The notes under the pieces were generated by a model that saw only the letters and a list, made by a program, of their open reading frames with translations, made no database searches and was not told the DNA's origin. Position numbers and translations under genes: made by a program. This document shows, one piece after another, positions 49,153 to 60,678 of a stretch of 64,000 bases of DNA. The stretch spans positions 1,611,001-1,675,000 of the forward strand of contig NC_018212.1 in the NCBI RefSeq assembly GCF_000219625.1, written 5' to 3'. Origin of the DNA: Zymoseptoria tritici IPO323 (Eukaryota; Ascomycota; Dothideomycetes; Mycosphaerellales; Mycosphaerellaceae). Position 1 is the stretch's first letter. Each line of letters begins with the position of its first letter.

Positions 49153-52100
49153 TCAGTCCGACTCGCGATCAGACTCTTCCTCATCCTCGCTATCGCCAAA
49201 GAACCGGAGCGGCTGTACCGCACCAGGTCGTGGCTGCTGCCGAGCCAACTTGGGTGCCGGAACATGCTGGGCTCCGCGAACAATGTCGAGCATGGACTTT
49301 TCCTCTTCGTTCTGGCCATTGCTCGACCTCGCATCAGCCTCGTTAGTGGAGGTTGCCGCTGCCTCTGCAATGCTCGTGCTTTTCTCCTGCTTTTTCTCCT
49401 GCTTTTTCTCCTGCTTTTTCTGCCGCTTCTTCTCCTTCTTGCTGACCCTCCTCTTCTCCTTTTTTTGCTCCGTGGTCGACTTCAATTTGGCTTGCGGTTG
49501 TTTCGCCCTTGAGGCATAATGCGCTTCGCTTGAAGCACCTTCGCCCCGTCCATCAAACACAAGTTGAGCATCGCTCTGTGCGTTCGACTTGTGGCGTTTA
49601 AATTGTCGACTTCTACGGCCGCGAGTCTTCGACAGCTCTTCTTTCGGAACGGGCACACCCGCTTTGTCCTTGATTGGAGACATGGGCATGCTCTGTGGAC
49701 TTGGTAGTGCGTGTGCTTGCGACCCCTCCGACATGGTGCTTAGTGTGCTTGCCTTCCGCTTCAGTGACGCCTTCTCAGGCTGCGGCGCCTCGTACCTGCG
49801 TTCAGGCCGTCAGTATTTTGTAGCTTCGATCGAGATGCCGAGCCTTTGTACCTCGATGCAGGAGCGTCGACAGCCTCTGCGGCACGGAGTCTTGCTGCAG
49901 ACGATCGAGTTCGATTCGTGTCTTTCGCCGACCGCTCACGTGCGGTCTCAGCATCCTGCTTTGCATGCTTCCTCGCACCGATACCACCGGCGACCACATC
50001 GGAGACTTCCTCATCGCTGCTGGCGACGGTCTCGGCGTACCCGCCGCCTTCCACCAGCTCAACTCCCTGCTGGTTTGCGTCGTCGCCATCGCCGTCACCG
50101 TCCGAGCAATCTTCTCTCGAGTCGGCACTTCCATTGTCGGACTGGCCACTCAGCGTTTGCGCATCGTTAACATCGTGCCCCTCCTCCCTGGCTTTGGCGC
50201 GTGATCGCCATCTCCGCAATTTCTTGATCGCGTCGATGCGAGAGTTGTCTTTGTCGGTGGAAGCTTTGAACATGGCATTGTCGGTGACAGCCTCTCTGTA
50301 CTTCTCAAGAGACTTGGCTGGATCTCTGCCGGTTTCAGTCAATGCATCCTGCCACAACTTGCTCTTCTTCACATGGAATGGACGTAACATCTCATCCTGT
50401 TCGTATGGTGGGCGGATGGTGGTAAAAACAGTCCCGTCCGCATTGCAACCATTCCGAATGTCCGCGACAGTCAGACTGGCTGTAAAATCCGGGACGATTC
50501 GCGCGACGCCAACAAAGTCACGGCTTGGGCGGTTGGTGAAGGTCTCGAGCTCAGGAATGGAGGTGAACACGCGCTTCTCGCCATGAGGGTTCGAACTGCT
50601 CGACTTGTCGTCCAAATCGCCGGTCGGTTTGCTGTCCTCACGAATTATGTCGATCACGTCATCCTCGCCGTCCTCGTAATCCTCGACAGATTCCGCCTTG
50701 ATCGCAGGGCTGTCCTGGTTCGCCCGCTCGATCTTCGGAGAAGGATCATCAACTTCGTGGCCTCTATCAGTCGACTCGGCACTTTGTTGTCTCATGTCGA
50801 GAACGTCGCTCATATCCGGGCGGGAATGAAGTGCAACATAAGCCATTCGCTTAGCTGGTGCGTCGACAGTAAATCCGAAAGCCTCGGGCCTCTTGGCCGA
50901 TTTCGTCGAAGATGCTCTCGTGGTCTCCGCTGCCCTTGCGATCACAGCGCGAGCGGAACGCCCACTTGCATGAATGGGCGCCGCAGCAGCAGTAGCCTCG
51001 CTTGCGATGTCGGAGGCGAGAAGCTCATTGCGACTGTTGTGACGTTGACCGTCGACGTCGTCAGGCGAGTCGACAGCACCGATGTCCAGATCCATGTCAT
51101 ATCGATCGAAAACGATATCTTCAGGCTCTACTCTCGAAGAGTCGGTCGTCACATCTTGACCTTCGTCGTCTACTGGCGCCTCCTTCTCGTCGTCTGCCTG
51201 CGTCTTGATGGTGAAATTGTTGTCGTCAAGCACCTCGCGGTCATCGTTGACCGCTATCGCCGGCTTCTCGTCAACCACATTCGTTGGATTTTCGAAGTCG
51301 TCGTCGATCATCTCTTGGTCCTCGTCGTCTGATGCTAGCTCCTCCTCGTCTGCCAGCGCCGCCACATTATTGTCGAGATGATCAGTCTCCTGTCCGGAAG
51401 CGTCGTCGATGATCATGTCTTCTTGCTCGTCTCCTGATGGCAGCTCCTCATCATCGTGATCGGCCTTCTCCACCTCGGCGCCTCTTCGTGTAGATGCAGC
51501 TGCGGCGGGCGAGCTTTGCTGAAATCCTCGGCCAGGCGCACTAGACGTTGGCTGGGAGCCGGATTGACTGAGAGTGGACAACCTCGAACGCGAGGCACTA
51601 TAGGCGCCAGTGCGACGGCTTTGCTTCCGAACTTTCTTTATGATGGACTCTTCGGACCGGTGTGGGAATAGTTGCTTCTGAATTTCCGACGGCTGCATTC
51701 CATCACTCAGACCCTTGCGTAATTTGTCGATATCGGAAGGAGTCCATGGGTGTCGATCCTGGGAAGAGGGAGCAGGAGCAGATGCGAGTGGCGACGAGGC
51801 TTTCAAGGATAAAGTCCCGTTGTCGATCTTCTCCCGCAAGGCCTTCATCTTGCTCCGAATAGAGCTTGCCGAACGATGGACATCAGGCAAGAGCGATATG
51901 CGAATCTGCTCATATTTCCAACCTCTTCTCACGCCATCAAGGACTTTCTGCTCCTGCGCCGGCGTCCACTTCTGGTCGGGTTTCCGCTTGCATGTTGTAG
52001 TCAGCCTGCCGCCGCTCTGAGATTGCTGCATCCGGGCGAAGACTTCGACCTGAATCTCGTCAGTGAAAGCGAGGGTGGCGCATGACGGAGTACCTACCGT

Positions 52101-53327
52101 TGTGTAGTTGACCCCAGTCGAAGTGCTCCCAATGGAGGCGCGAGCGTTATTGGCGGACGTCATGGGTTGCTGTGATGTGTCAATGGTGATCACGGCGGCA
52201 GGATTGACATCGCATACCTTTCCTTTTCCAACGTAATTGTGAGGGCTACGATCCACATTGAGTACAGATTGCTGTAGGGTATCCTTTGCTCTGCCCTTTC
52301 CCTCAGTCAATGTGTGGGAGCTACCGGCGCGGGCGGTGCGAGAGCTGCTGGTCCGGTGAAAGCTACTGGCTAAGCTGGAGCGGTGAGAGTTTGTCGCAAC
52401 GGGATGGTGGAGACTGCTTGCTGTGGCCTGGGTGGACTGTTCCTGACTGCTCTCGATACCCAGAAGATCATCGTCGAGGATGGAGTCATCGTCCATCATG
52501 GCAAAGTCGTCCTTTTTCGTAGTTGCCAAGGTGAACGGAATCGGTAATTGAGACGACTGAGAATCTGGTGGTTGTTGGGCAGATGGAGGGGTCGAGTTGC
52601 TCGAGACCTGGCTTGGAGAGGGTTCAGGATTCGGCGATGGAGGATGATGGTGCGCTGGTTGGGAATCTTTCACCAGAACCGTAGCCTGACTGTTGAGTGC
52701 AGTTGGCGGGACTGCGCTGGCAACACTGCCTTTGCGATCTTTCCTTGGAGACTTGGCAGGCCTGCCGGGGATCTTGAAGCCATCGGCATCGAGTTGAGCG
52801 GCGACGTCCGTCGATGGCTCCGGAGCCGATGAACTGCTCGCGGGCGTGGGGTCGTTGACAGCGGTCCACCGATGGAGCTTTCCGGCCTGACGTTGTTCTT
52901 CCCGCGTCAATTCCGACCACTCGCGTTTTCGAAAACCTGCTGGACGCAATGCGGAGTCGGGTGGCAGCGGGTTTTCGTCATTGATGTGATCCAGAACGAA
53001 GCGAAGCTGGTGTTCGATCTGGGGTGCATCGGGCCGGTACAGTTCTCCGACCGTGTCCTCCATCAACAAGTCGCCGCCTTCGTTGGTCTGCAACCGACTC
53101 CAGTAAAGTCCAGGCGGGCAGTCGATGCCATAGGCCCGTTTGAATCGGCGGACGGAGCGATTCCAGATGTCGTCGATGGAGTCATGCGGTTTGCACTTGA
53201 CGGTCAGACTCCTGGAGAGGGAGTGCGGGCCGATGATGGTGCCGGAGGCATTGGCGGGCAGGACGATGTGCACGGTGAAGAAGCGAGAGCCGGTGCGCGC
53301 AGTGTCACCGTCAGCGTCGGCACTCAT
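49153..53327 (-). CDS. Large nuclear-type protein with two Myb/SANT-like segments, 2 exons
   Basis: Two apparent ORFs belong to one gene: exon 53327-49852 and exon 49795-49153, 1372 residues. The 56-nt intron has a GTACAA donor, a TACTGAC branch site and a CGCAG acceptor; the phase-2 join gives ASRYEAPQPEKASLKRKAST. The N-terminus (about 15-110) looks like a ubiquitin-like or similar beta-grasp fold (FFTVHIVLPANASGTIIG, DIWNRSVRRFKRAYGI). Two Myb-like helical segments follow (WTPAQEQKVLDGVRRGW near 455 and WTPSDIDKLRKGLSDGM near 530), each with a QI/QL...L..R pattern. The acidic middle (~640-780) is disordered; a conserved block lies near 930-1030 (SRDFVGVARIVPDFTASL). The tail is Lys/Gln-rich with KKQEK repeats. 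DNA or chromatin binding is inferred; no family name recognised. Confidence 0.75.
49382..49425 (+). repeat. 15-bp coding repeat (KKQEK units on minus strand)
   Basis: About three copies of TCTCCTGCTTTTTCT run head to tail; on the minus strand they encode Lys-Lys-Gln-Glu-Lys. Unit length keeps the frame. Confidence 0.8.
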
Positions 53328-54139
53328 GGCGGCGTGCGGTGAGGAGGCCGAGGCGCCTCTCGCGGAAGTCAGAAAGAGCAGTCAATGGGGAAGGTGGAAC
53401 GGAGGATGAGTGGTCGTTTCGGATGGAAGGTGGACAAATGCGGCAGGCGCTATTCGATTGGAGACGGCAGGAGGACGCGTGCTAAAGTGCTAAAGTGGAA
53501 GGCGCGTGGCCGTGAGATCTGCGGAGATTTTTCGACGGGTCGGGAGCGGGAGCGGCCGCGCATCTCCCCTGACACCTGAGGCACACACCAATCTCTAATG
53601 CCTGCGAGAGAGATTGCCTCACGGTGATCAGACCTCGATTCACACCATGCAGAGAGACATGGGTGCTGACCGCTGAGATCGCGGTCGAGAAGGGCTCTGA
53701 CGATGTCCAAACGAAAACACGGGTTCGAAAGGGCTATCGACAGATCACCACAAAGCATAACATATCGACCTGGGGACCGGCTGCAACGGGCCTCCAACCC
53801 TGTGGACGGCGCTCTTGAACTGCGCAATGGTATCGGGCAAGCGTGGGCAAGCATCATCGCATGTGCGCGTGATCAAATCATCCGGTGATTCCTTCTCCCG
53901 GGGTCAAAAGGAGAGACTTCCTCCATTCGACGAACAGGTCCAGTTCTCCCTCGCGGATCTCCATGTGATGAAAGGAGCTTGTAGTGGGTGGGACCCTACA
54001 GCCCCTACAGGCTACAGTACAAAGTCATAGCGTATCGCTTGCTGGCACGGACAACGACTGAACAAGGACTGCGCAGCGAAAGAGAGAGGTGGTCATTCCT
54101 CACAGATGGGAACGACCGTTTTGAACACATGACTGTACA
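53328..54139. other. Intergenic stretch
   Basis: About 810 bp: promoter side of the Myb-like gene and 3' side of the LRR gene, both on the minus strand. No supported feature; a TACAGCCCCTACAGGCTACAG stretch near 53998 is a small imperfect repeat. Confidence 0.45.
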
Positions 54140-55720
54140 TCAAATCCTATATGTGCCCACCGCAGACGGTGTCGCACACGTCCAGCTACACACTTTGCGA
54201 AGGAATGGCAACACCGAATCCTGCGTCAGGCCTGCTTGAGAAGGCGAGCCTACGAACCAGTACTCCACCCATTCCGCGCGTGGTATCACAAACGCTTTGC
54301 CACACGTCGAGCATGCCTGATTTCCAAAGTCCAGTCTCTCCGCCGCCTTTTCCAAGGCAGTTCTTGCCGCCATGGGTAGATCGTCTGGCAAGTTGAACAC
54401 GTTGTACTCGACCTGAGCACACTTCAGGACAAGCTCAAACAGTGAGGGAGCATTCGACGCCGAGTATGGAGCAGTCTCGACGTCGCAAAGCCTCGCAGGG
54501 TACGCTTCATCGGCTTCCGCACGTTTCCGCCACGGCTGACCGTCGACATGGAAGTAATGTACGGCTGAGGATGCCAGGTAGATGGCTTCCTCGCGCATTG
54601 GAGTTCTTTCACCGTGCGTGAAGCTCGCAGCTCCCAAACTCCGGGATCGTCGTGTGCGACCAAGAGACAGACGCATCTCCAGCTCAGTCCGAAGATCCAT
54701 GGTCTCACCGCTGACAGAACGCTGCCTCACCGCTTCAAAGTCATCGGCGCTGCTGATCTGCAGAGCTGCGAGTCCCTCCGCGTCATTTCCAGCGAGAGCA
54801 TTAGGCAGCGTCGATGGCCCAGCTATGGTGGTCGGCTCCAGAAGAGGATTCGGGCGGATGTATACTTTCTTGGCTTCGCCTTTTCCGTTCAGCAGGTCCA
54901 GCAGCTCCCATGGAAGATGTCTGATCTGGTTCCCGGCAATGTTCAACTCTTTGGGCGAGAGCCTGTGGATCGCGGAGGGAATTTCTGTGAGCTGGTTGTT
55001 CCGTAGGCTCAGAACAGCGATGTGTTGAAGGCGGAACAGCTCGGCGGGTAGGACAGAGAGCTTGTTGCTAGCAAGATATAATTGAATGGACGGCGTGAAC
55101 GAGGAGAATTGATCTTCTGAAGGCGGCTGGGTATGGTTCACGTGGGCATGGCGTGTAAGTGTGTGAAGCGGGCGGAGAGTTTCCGAGGAAAGCTTTTCCA
55201 GGTCCAGATGTGACAAGTCGATGGTCTCTTTGCCATCCTCCACACACGCATTCACAATTCTCTCAGCTGCTCTTTCACCCGTGGTCGCGTCCTCCGCCCG
55301 TTCGCGAACATGCAGCGCCTGCAGCCTTTGTTGACTCTGCATGAGGATGGTCGAACTCTCTTCACTGCCGTCACTTCCCATGAACACTCCGCTGTCCGCG
55401 ATGTGCAAGTGTCCTTTCGGCGTCGCGTGCATCGCTTCCTGGACATCACGGACGGGCCTCTTGCCCATGCTATACCACGGCCCCTGGATCATCCTCTTGC
55501 GGCGAGGGCGATCGTATGCGGCGAGGTCTTCGTTATCGGTGGTGTCATCGGAGAACAAGGGGTCGCTGGACAGGTTGCTATCGTATTCGGACAGTTGACG
55601 TTTGCGACCGTGCGGCATTGCGGGCAGCGCAAGAGTCGGAGGTAGAGGCGGCGACGACGGTATGTCCAGGAGTTCGAGATCAGAGTCCGCCCTGAGCGGA
55701 GGAGAGGAAGGCAGAGCCAT
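54140..55720 (-). CDS. Leucine-rich-repeat protein with C-terminal Cys-pair (zinc-ribbon-like) tail
   Basis: Single-exon, 526 residues from ATG 55720. The 105 in-frame residues further upstream (to 56035) are Cys/His/Phe-rich and not protein-like, so that start is rejected. Residues 1-130 are disordered and charged. LRRs occupy about 140-290 (LYLASNKLSVLPAEL, LSLRNNQLTEIPSAI, ELNIAGNQIRHLPWELL). The second half contains ARTALEKAAERLDF and then ACSTCGKAFVIPRAEWVEYW near 468 and VCSWTC near the end, a CxxC...CxxxC set that could bind zinc. Such fungal LRR proteins are usually uncharacterised. The pairing of LRRs with this tail appears complete and conserved in style. Confidence 0.78.
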   Translation of the reverse strand: MALPSSPPLRADSDLELLDIPSSPPLPPTLALPAMPHGRKRQLSEYDSNLSSDPLFSDDTTDNEDLAAYDRPRRKRMIQGPWYSMGKRPVRDVQEAMHATPKGHLHIADSGVFMGSDGSEESSTILMQSQQRLQALHVRERAEDATTGERAAERIVNACVEDGKETIDLSHLDLEKLSSETLRPLHTLTRHAHVNHTQPPSEDQFSSFTPSIQLYLASNKLSVLPAELFRLQHIAVLSLRNNQLTEIPSAIHRLSPKELNIAGNQIRHLPWELLDLLNGKGEAKKVYIRPNPLLEPTTIAGPSTLPNALAGNDAEGLAALQISSADDFEAVRQRSVSGETMDLRTELEMRLSLGRTRRSRSLGAASFTHGERTPMREEAIYLASSAVHYFHVDGQPWRKRAEADEAYPARLCDVETAPYSASNAPSLFELVLKCAQVEYNVFNLPDDLPMAARTALEKAAERLDFGNQACSTCGKAFVIPRAEWVEYWFVGSPSQAGLTQDSVLPFLRKVCSWTCATPSAVGTYRI

Positions 55721-57069
55721 CTCGAGGGTGCGGTGCTCGGATGCTCGCCTGAGAAAGAAGGAACAGAAATAGATGAGTGCGGTGATGTGAAATGTGAGAT
55801 GTGAGAGATCACAGTGGACGCGTTCAACACGCGAGGCCAAACAAGCCAGGATGACGCCGTGGGTAATGCTGAAACATTCGCACAGGGCTGGTAGAACGAG
55901 GCACATAGTGAACTCGACCCGATCTCGACTCGCGACCATGTCTTTGCGAGATATGTGCCTGGACCAAGAAGACGTGTACAACAGCCACGATGATTTGAGC
56001 ACTTCGTCGTTAGCCATGCACATGAAGCGAATCATGGAATGTCTCCGGAAATGGTTCCACCGTCTTGCCTTGCCTTCTCTCGAGTGTCTCGACTTCGTAC
56101 CGTATCACAACCATGTCTTCTCCGACGAGTCGGCAGCAATCATGCCCATCGCCCATGCTACCATTGCTGGGCTGCCTTCCGCAGGATACCTTATGTAGCT
56201 GGTGTAGCGGTGAGGAAGGACTGCACCTTGGGATCGGCAACGTACAAACCATGGCCGCGGGATCGGAACGTTGCGTCCACATCGGAAGCCGGGACGATGG
56301 AGAGGAAGAGTCAAGAGTCAAGAGGCTCTGCGGGGAGAGGCGGTCGCATGGACGCGAGTGTTTTCTTAGTTCTAGCCTGTGACGCCATGGATGTGGATGC
56401 TTGAGCTCGATTGGCAACGCTTGGGACGAAATCTTGGTCACGACCGTTCGACATCCCAGAAAGGTCGACTCTGCGTTCGGTACATCGGAGGATGAACATG
56501 GTCGCAACTCATCGACCCGCGTACCTCTATCGCTTGCACGCGCATCCCATCGTAGCGGTGACGATTCTGAAGCAGTGCTCGAAGGATCGCGAGCATGACG
56601 ACGTCGGATGGCATCCAGCGCAAGAGGACGACGAATGGCAGCGAGGAAGAAGGAAGGACCTACAATGTTATACTACCTCAAGGTACTCCTCGCGGTTGAG
56701 GTGGGTGGCATGGCAATAATGGTCATGCCTCACATGTACGTCTCGTCTCGTCAGCGAGAAAAGCATGCGACTCCACACCGACAACCTAAGCTTCCACGGT
56801 TTCTTTGGCGCGCCGACGTCATATTGTGCATCCTTCAACACACCAGCAATCGACCTCGACGTTATTGATAGATCCCACCCCACCCCACTTCCGCCCATGG
56901 GAATTTCCATCTCTTCGCTCCGTCTTCCTCCTTGCTTCCTCCCTCTCTTGCCTCTCATCCACCATCTCTATGCACCCGTCGCTCTGCGCCGCCGCAACGA
57001 CATTGACCACATTGCTACCGGTGTAGCGCATACCACCGCCTTCTCCGGCATTGGCGCTCGACCCTCGAT
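55721..57069. other. Divergent intergenic stretch with pyrimidine-rich leader
   Basis: About 1.35 kb between the LRR and MFS genes. From about 56910 to 56975 the plus strand is strongly C/T-rich, a probable 5' leader of the transporter. ORFs at 55794-56198 (+) and 56010-56507 (-) overlap each other and lack protein features. Confidence 0.45.
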
Positions 57070-58914
57070 ATGGCCCCTCGAACCACTCACTTCGACGAGG
57101 ACCCGCCAACCGTCATGAACCAAGCCGATCTGGACGCCGCCAACGAAAAGCTGCATCAGACGGCCGACGGAGAGCGTTCCTCCAAGGAGGCATCCGACCA
57201 CGATGGCGCCGATGGCGAGAAAGCCGAGCTGGACCGTCTGGGCACCTACGACAAATACGAAATCACCGAGGAGGACTGCTATGACGAGTTGGGATTCGGC
57301 TTCTCCAAGGGAAAGAAATGGTACATCATCTCGGTCATCTTCATCGTGCAGGTCTCGATGAACTTCAACACATCCCTCTACTCCAACGCCATCCCCGGCA
57401 TCAGCGAGGAATTCGGCGTCAGTGCTCAAGCCGCCCGCTGCGGAGCCATGATCTTCCTGGTGACATACGCCTTTGGATGCGAGCTGTGGGCTCCGTGGTC
57501 TGAAGAGTTTGGTCGCTGGCCCATCTTGCAGCTGTCGCTGCTCTTTGTCAACATCTTCCAGCTCCCAGTCGCGCTCGCACCCAACTTCGCTTCCATCATG
57601 GTGGGCCGTGCCTTGGGTGGTCTCTCCACTGCCGGCGGCTCAGTCACTCTCGGCATGATTGCGGACATGTGGGAATCCGACAATCAACAGTACGCCGTCG
57701 CGTTTGTTGTCTTCTCCTCGGTCGGAGGCTCCATCCTGGGTCCCATCGTCGGAGGTTTCAGCGAAGCGTATCTCGGCTGGCGCTGGTCCATCTGGATCCA
57801 GCTCATCTTCGGCGGCTTCGTCCAGATCCTGCACTTCTGCACTGTCCCGGAGACGAGAAGCACGCGCATGATGAACAACATTGCAAAGAAGCGACGCAAG
57901 GCTACCGGTGCCAACGTCTGGGGACCGGACGAACTTGTTCCGCCGAGTCAGCGCCTGAGCGCCAAGGAGATCATGGTCACTTGGATTCGACCATTCAAGA
58001 TGTTCTTGACCGAACCCATCGTGCTGGTTCTGTCGCTGCTATCCGGTTTCTCCGATGCCCTCATTTTCATGTTCATTCAGTCGTTTGCCCTGGTATACAA
58101 GCAGTGGGGGTTTTCGACCGTTCAGATCGGGCTGGCTTTCATTCCCATCGGCGTGGGCTATCTCATCGCCTGGCTCGCTTTCATCCCTGCAATCCGCCGC
58201 AACGTTCGTGAGCGCGAGGCCAAGCCTGATGATGAGAAGGCGCAGTATGAATCACGACTCTGGTTTCTCCTTTATACCGCGCCGTGTCTGCCGATTGGAC
58301 TCTTCGGCTTCGCTTGGACGATTCAAGGACCTCCAATTCACTGGATTGGCTCCATGATCTTCGCCGCCATTGTCGGTATTGCCAACTACGCGATTTACAT
58401 GGCCACCATCGATTACATGATCTGTGCATACGGACCGTATTCGGCCTCGGCCACCGGAGGAAACGGATGGGCTCGCGACTTTCTGGCAGGTGTTCTGACC
58501 GTGCCCGCAACGCCATTCTTCTCGAACATCGGCGCCGACACTGGAATGAACCTCGAATACGCCTCGACCATTCTGGCATGTATTTCGACCGTCCTCGTGG
58601 TAGCCGTATATGCCGTCTACTACTGGGGGCCAACTCTGCGCAAGAATTCAAAATTTGCGCAGGCGTTGGCCAAGGACAAGGATGATAACGGCGGAAGGCG
58701 AGGCAGCGCGTTGCCGTACGGGTCGCGTCAAGGAAGTGAGTGCCAGCCACCTCGATGTCTTTTGGACCTGCAGTCTGCTAACAGATCTTCAGGCATAGTT
58801 AGTCAGACAGCCATGCGTCCAGGTCCAGGACAGAGGACTCGCAGTCAACAGCAGCGCTTTTTCGGGGAGAGGCGTTCAAATCCCAATAGCAGGTCCAACA
58901 GCGTAGTGAGGTGA
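57070..58914 (+). CDS. MFS transporter, DHA1 (drug/polyamine:H+) type, 2 exons
   Basis: 595 residues from exons 57070-58735 and 58793-58914. A ~85-residue charged N-terminus precedes 12 membrane segments. Family marks: ELWAPWSEEFGRWPI after TM2 (motif A region), VGRALGGLSTAGGSVTLGMIAD and FVVFSSVGGSILGPIVGG (motif C region, antiporters), then a central loop and GGNGWARDFLAGVLTV in the second half. Homologues export polyamines or drugs at the plasma membrane; the substrate here is unknown. The 57-nt intron (58736-58792, GTGAGT donor, GCTAAC branch) is a multiple of three without stops, so retention adds 19 residues to the cytosolic tail. Confidence 0.92.
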   Translation: MAPRTTHFDEDPPTVMNQADLDAANEKLHQTADGERSSKEASDHDGADGEKAELDRLGTYDKYEITEEDCYDELGFGFSKGKKWYIISVIFIVQVSMNFNTSLYSNAIPGISEEFGVSAQAARCGAMIFLVTYAFGCELWAPWSEEFGRWPILQLSLLFVNIFQLPVALAPNFASIMVGRALGGLSTAGGSVTLGMIADMWESDNQQYAVAFVVFSSVGGSILGPIVGGFSEAYLGWRWSIWIQLIFGGFVQILHFCTVPETRSTRMMNNIAKKRRKATGANVWGPDELVPPSQRLSAKEIMVTWIRPFKMFLTEPIVLVLSLLSGFSDALIFMFIQSFALVYKQWGFSTVQIGLAFIPIGVGYLIAWLAFIPAIRRNVREREAKPDDEKAQYESRLWFLLYTAPCLPIGLFGFAWTIQGPPIHWIGSMIFAAIVGIANYAIYMATIDYMICAYGPYSASATGGNGWARDFLAGVLTVPATPFFSNIGADTGMNLEYASTILACISTVLVVAVYAVYYWGPTLRKNSKFAQALAKDKDDNGGRRGSALPYGSRQGSECQPPRCLLDLQSANRSSGIVSQTAMRPGPGQRTRSQQQRFFGERRSNPNSRSNSVVR

Positions 58915-59584
58915 GGTTGCTCGGGCCCTGTCAGAAGCCTTGTACATGCTTGCTAGCGATCATTGGTGCTTTGAAAATAAACGTGGACCTTTGGCGTTCA
59001 CGGCAAGACATCCTTTGAAATGCACACGATCTCATGCCACAAGTCCGTGTCCTCATTATTCACGTCTTGATTGATCTCTCAAGTCTCGGTCAACTTCTAA
59101 CGCTCCCGTATCAACACACATGCTGGCATCACCATCTGTGCCATACTTCGAGACAGTCTTCACCTTCAGGCTTCAACCGCGGTAAACGTTGTTCGCGGTA
59201 CTGGTCGAGTGTCAGAAAAATAGAAGTTGTAAGAGCTTGCTTACCTTCGCCAGGCTAGAACTATTGCGGCCTCATAGGCATTATTCATCTGTTTCCGTAT
59301 AGGGTGCCTGGTTTGACCTTCCAAAGTCTCACGTACACCTTCTCAACATTCGGCGCCACTGGATCACATTCGGATTCCTCTCCGTTCAATAGCACGTATT
59401 GAAGCGCTCCATGCATCAGCGCAGTCGCAGTCGCAGTCGCAGTCAGCACCGGTCTTTGTTGAACGATAGCCGAGGACTGATCTCCCCTCATCCGCCTCCC
59501 GCAAAACGTCCTCGCCATCTCATCAGCACCGCTTGAGGTAGCAGCAACTTCTTGCGTCAGTGGTTGATTCTCATCACTTTTATC
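58915..59584. other. Intergenic stretch with hexamer repeat
   Basis: About 670 bp upstream of the nitronate monooxygenase gene. It contains the GCAGTC repeat given separately and no supported gene. Confidence 0.45.
59419..59445 (+). repeat. GCAGTC hexamer microsatellite
   Basis: Four to five uninterrupted copies of GCAGTC, about 140 bp before the ATG at 59585, in the likely promoter. Confidence 0.85.
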
Positions 59585-60678
59585 ATGTCACTACAATCTA
59601 CTTTGCCGTGGACACGCAGTCCGCTCGTCATCAACGCTCCGGTGTGATTCTGCCCGGTGCCACTTCCACGTCGAGCACAAAGACTGACACGCATTCTTGA
59701 TGGCAGATGGGCGGATTTGCGTTGGCAGCACTGGCCACTGCCGTAACGCGAGCGGGTGGTCTGGGTCTGATAGGCTCTGATGGCGACATGCAAAACCTCC
59801 TCGTGGAGCTGACACAGGCAGACAAGAACCTGAACCGACACCATGGCCTCCTTCCCATCGGAGTGGGCTTGCTGGTCTTTGTGACGAAGGAGCACGACGC
59901 ATTGCCGATACTGCAGAAGTTCAAGCCGGCCGTGGTCTGGCTGTTCGCCGCGAAGGACATCAGTGACTACACGAAATGGACAGAGAGCGTGCGTCGAATC
60001 TTGCCCAAAGCCCAGGTATGGATCCAGATTGGCTCCGTGGAGGGAGCATTGTCCATTGCGAAGAATGCTCGGCCGGATGTCTTGTGTATTCAGGGCAGTG
60101 ACGCTGGCGGCCACGGGTACGAGAAAGGTGCCGGTATCATCTCATTGCTGCCAGAAGTCGCCGATGCGTTGTCAAATGCTGGATGTGATCACATCCGCCT
60201 GGTGGCCGCGGGCGGCATCGCGGATGGGCGAGCGGCGGCTGCTGCGTTCACTCTTGGTGCGCAAGGCGTCGTACTGGGCACACGCTTTCTGGCTGCCTCC
60301 GAAACGAAAGTGCATCCCGAATACCGCAAGGCTATTCTCGCCGCGAATGATGGAGGTCAGAATACCGTCCGATCGAAACTGTTTGACAACCTGCGTGGAC
60401 CGAATGTCTGGCCTGGGTTATATGATGGGAGGAGTATCGGTATGGAAAGCTTCAGAGAACACGTGGCAGGTGCTGACCTGGACGAGATCCGCAAGCGGCA
60501 CAAGACAGCTCTCCAGACCGAGAGCAAAGGTTTCGCAGAGGACGGGTCTGGGAGAGCAGCAATGTGGGCGGGAACTGGCGTAGGATTGGTCAAGAGGGAG
60601 GAGCCCGCGGATGACATTGTGGAAGCAATACGAGCGGGCATCGTCAAGGCACTCGAAGGAGCTAATGCTCGCCTGTGA
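59585..60678 (+). CDS. Nitronate monooxygenase (2-nitropropane dioxygenase family), 2 exons
   Basis: FMN enzyme that oxidises alkyl nitronates, such as propionate-3-nitronate, protecting cells from these poisons. Exons are 59585-59641 and 59707-60678, giving 342 residues. The 65-nt intron joins TRSPLVINAP to MGGFALAALATAVTRAGGLG, the normal start of the barrel. FMN-binding marks are CIQGSDAGGHGYEKGAGI and LVAAGGIADGRAAAAAFTLGA, followed by GTRFLAASE. The ATG at the beginning of exon 2 looks like a start but lacks the first strand. The product is probably cytosolic or peroxisomal; it ends ARL, a weak PTS1-like tripeptide. Confidence 0.92.

Noticed and set aside
50583..51332. 249-codon plus-strand ORF, Val/Arg/Leu-rich
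   Set aside because: Antisense to the acidic region of the 1372-residue gene, no domain.
55721..56035. N-terminal extension of the LRR protein by 105 residues
   Set aside because: The extension is unlike the rest in composition, and ATG 55720 opens straight into the expected disordered start.
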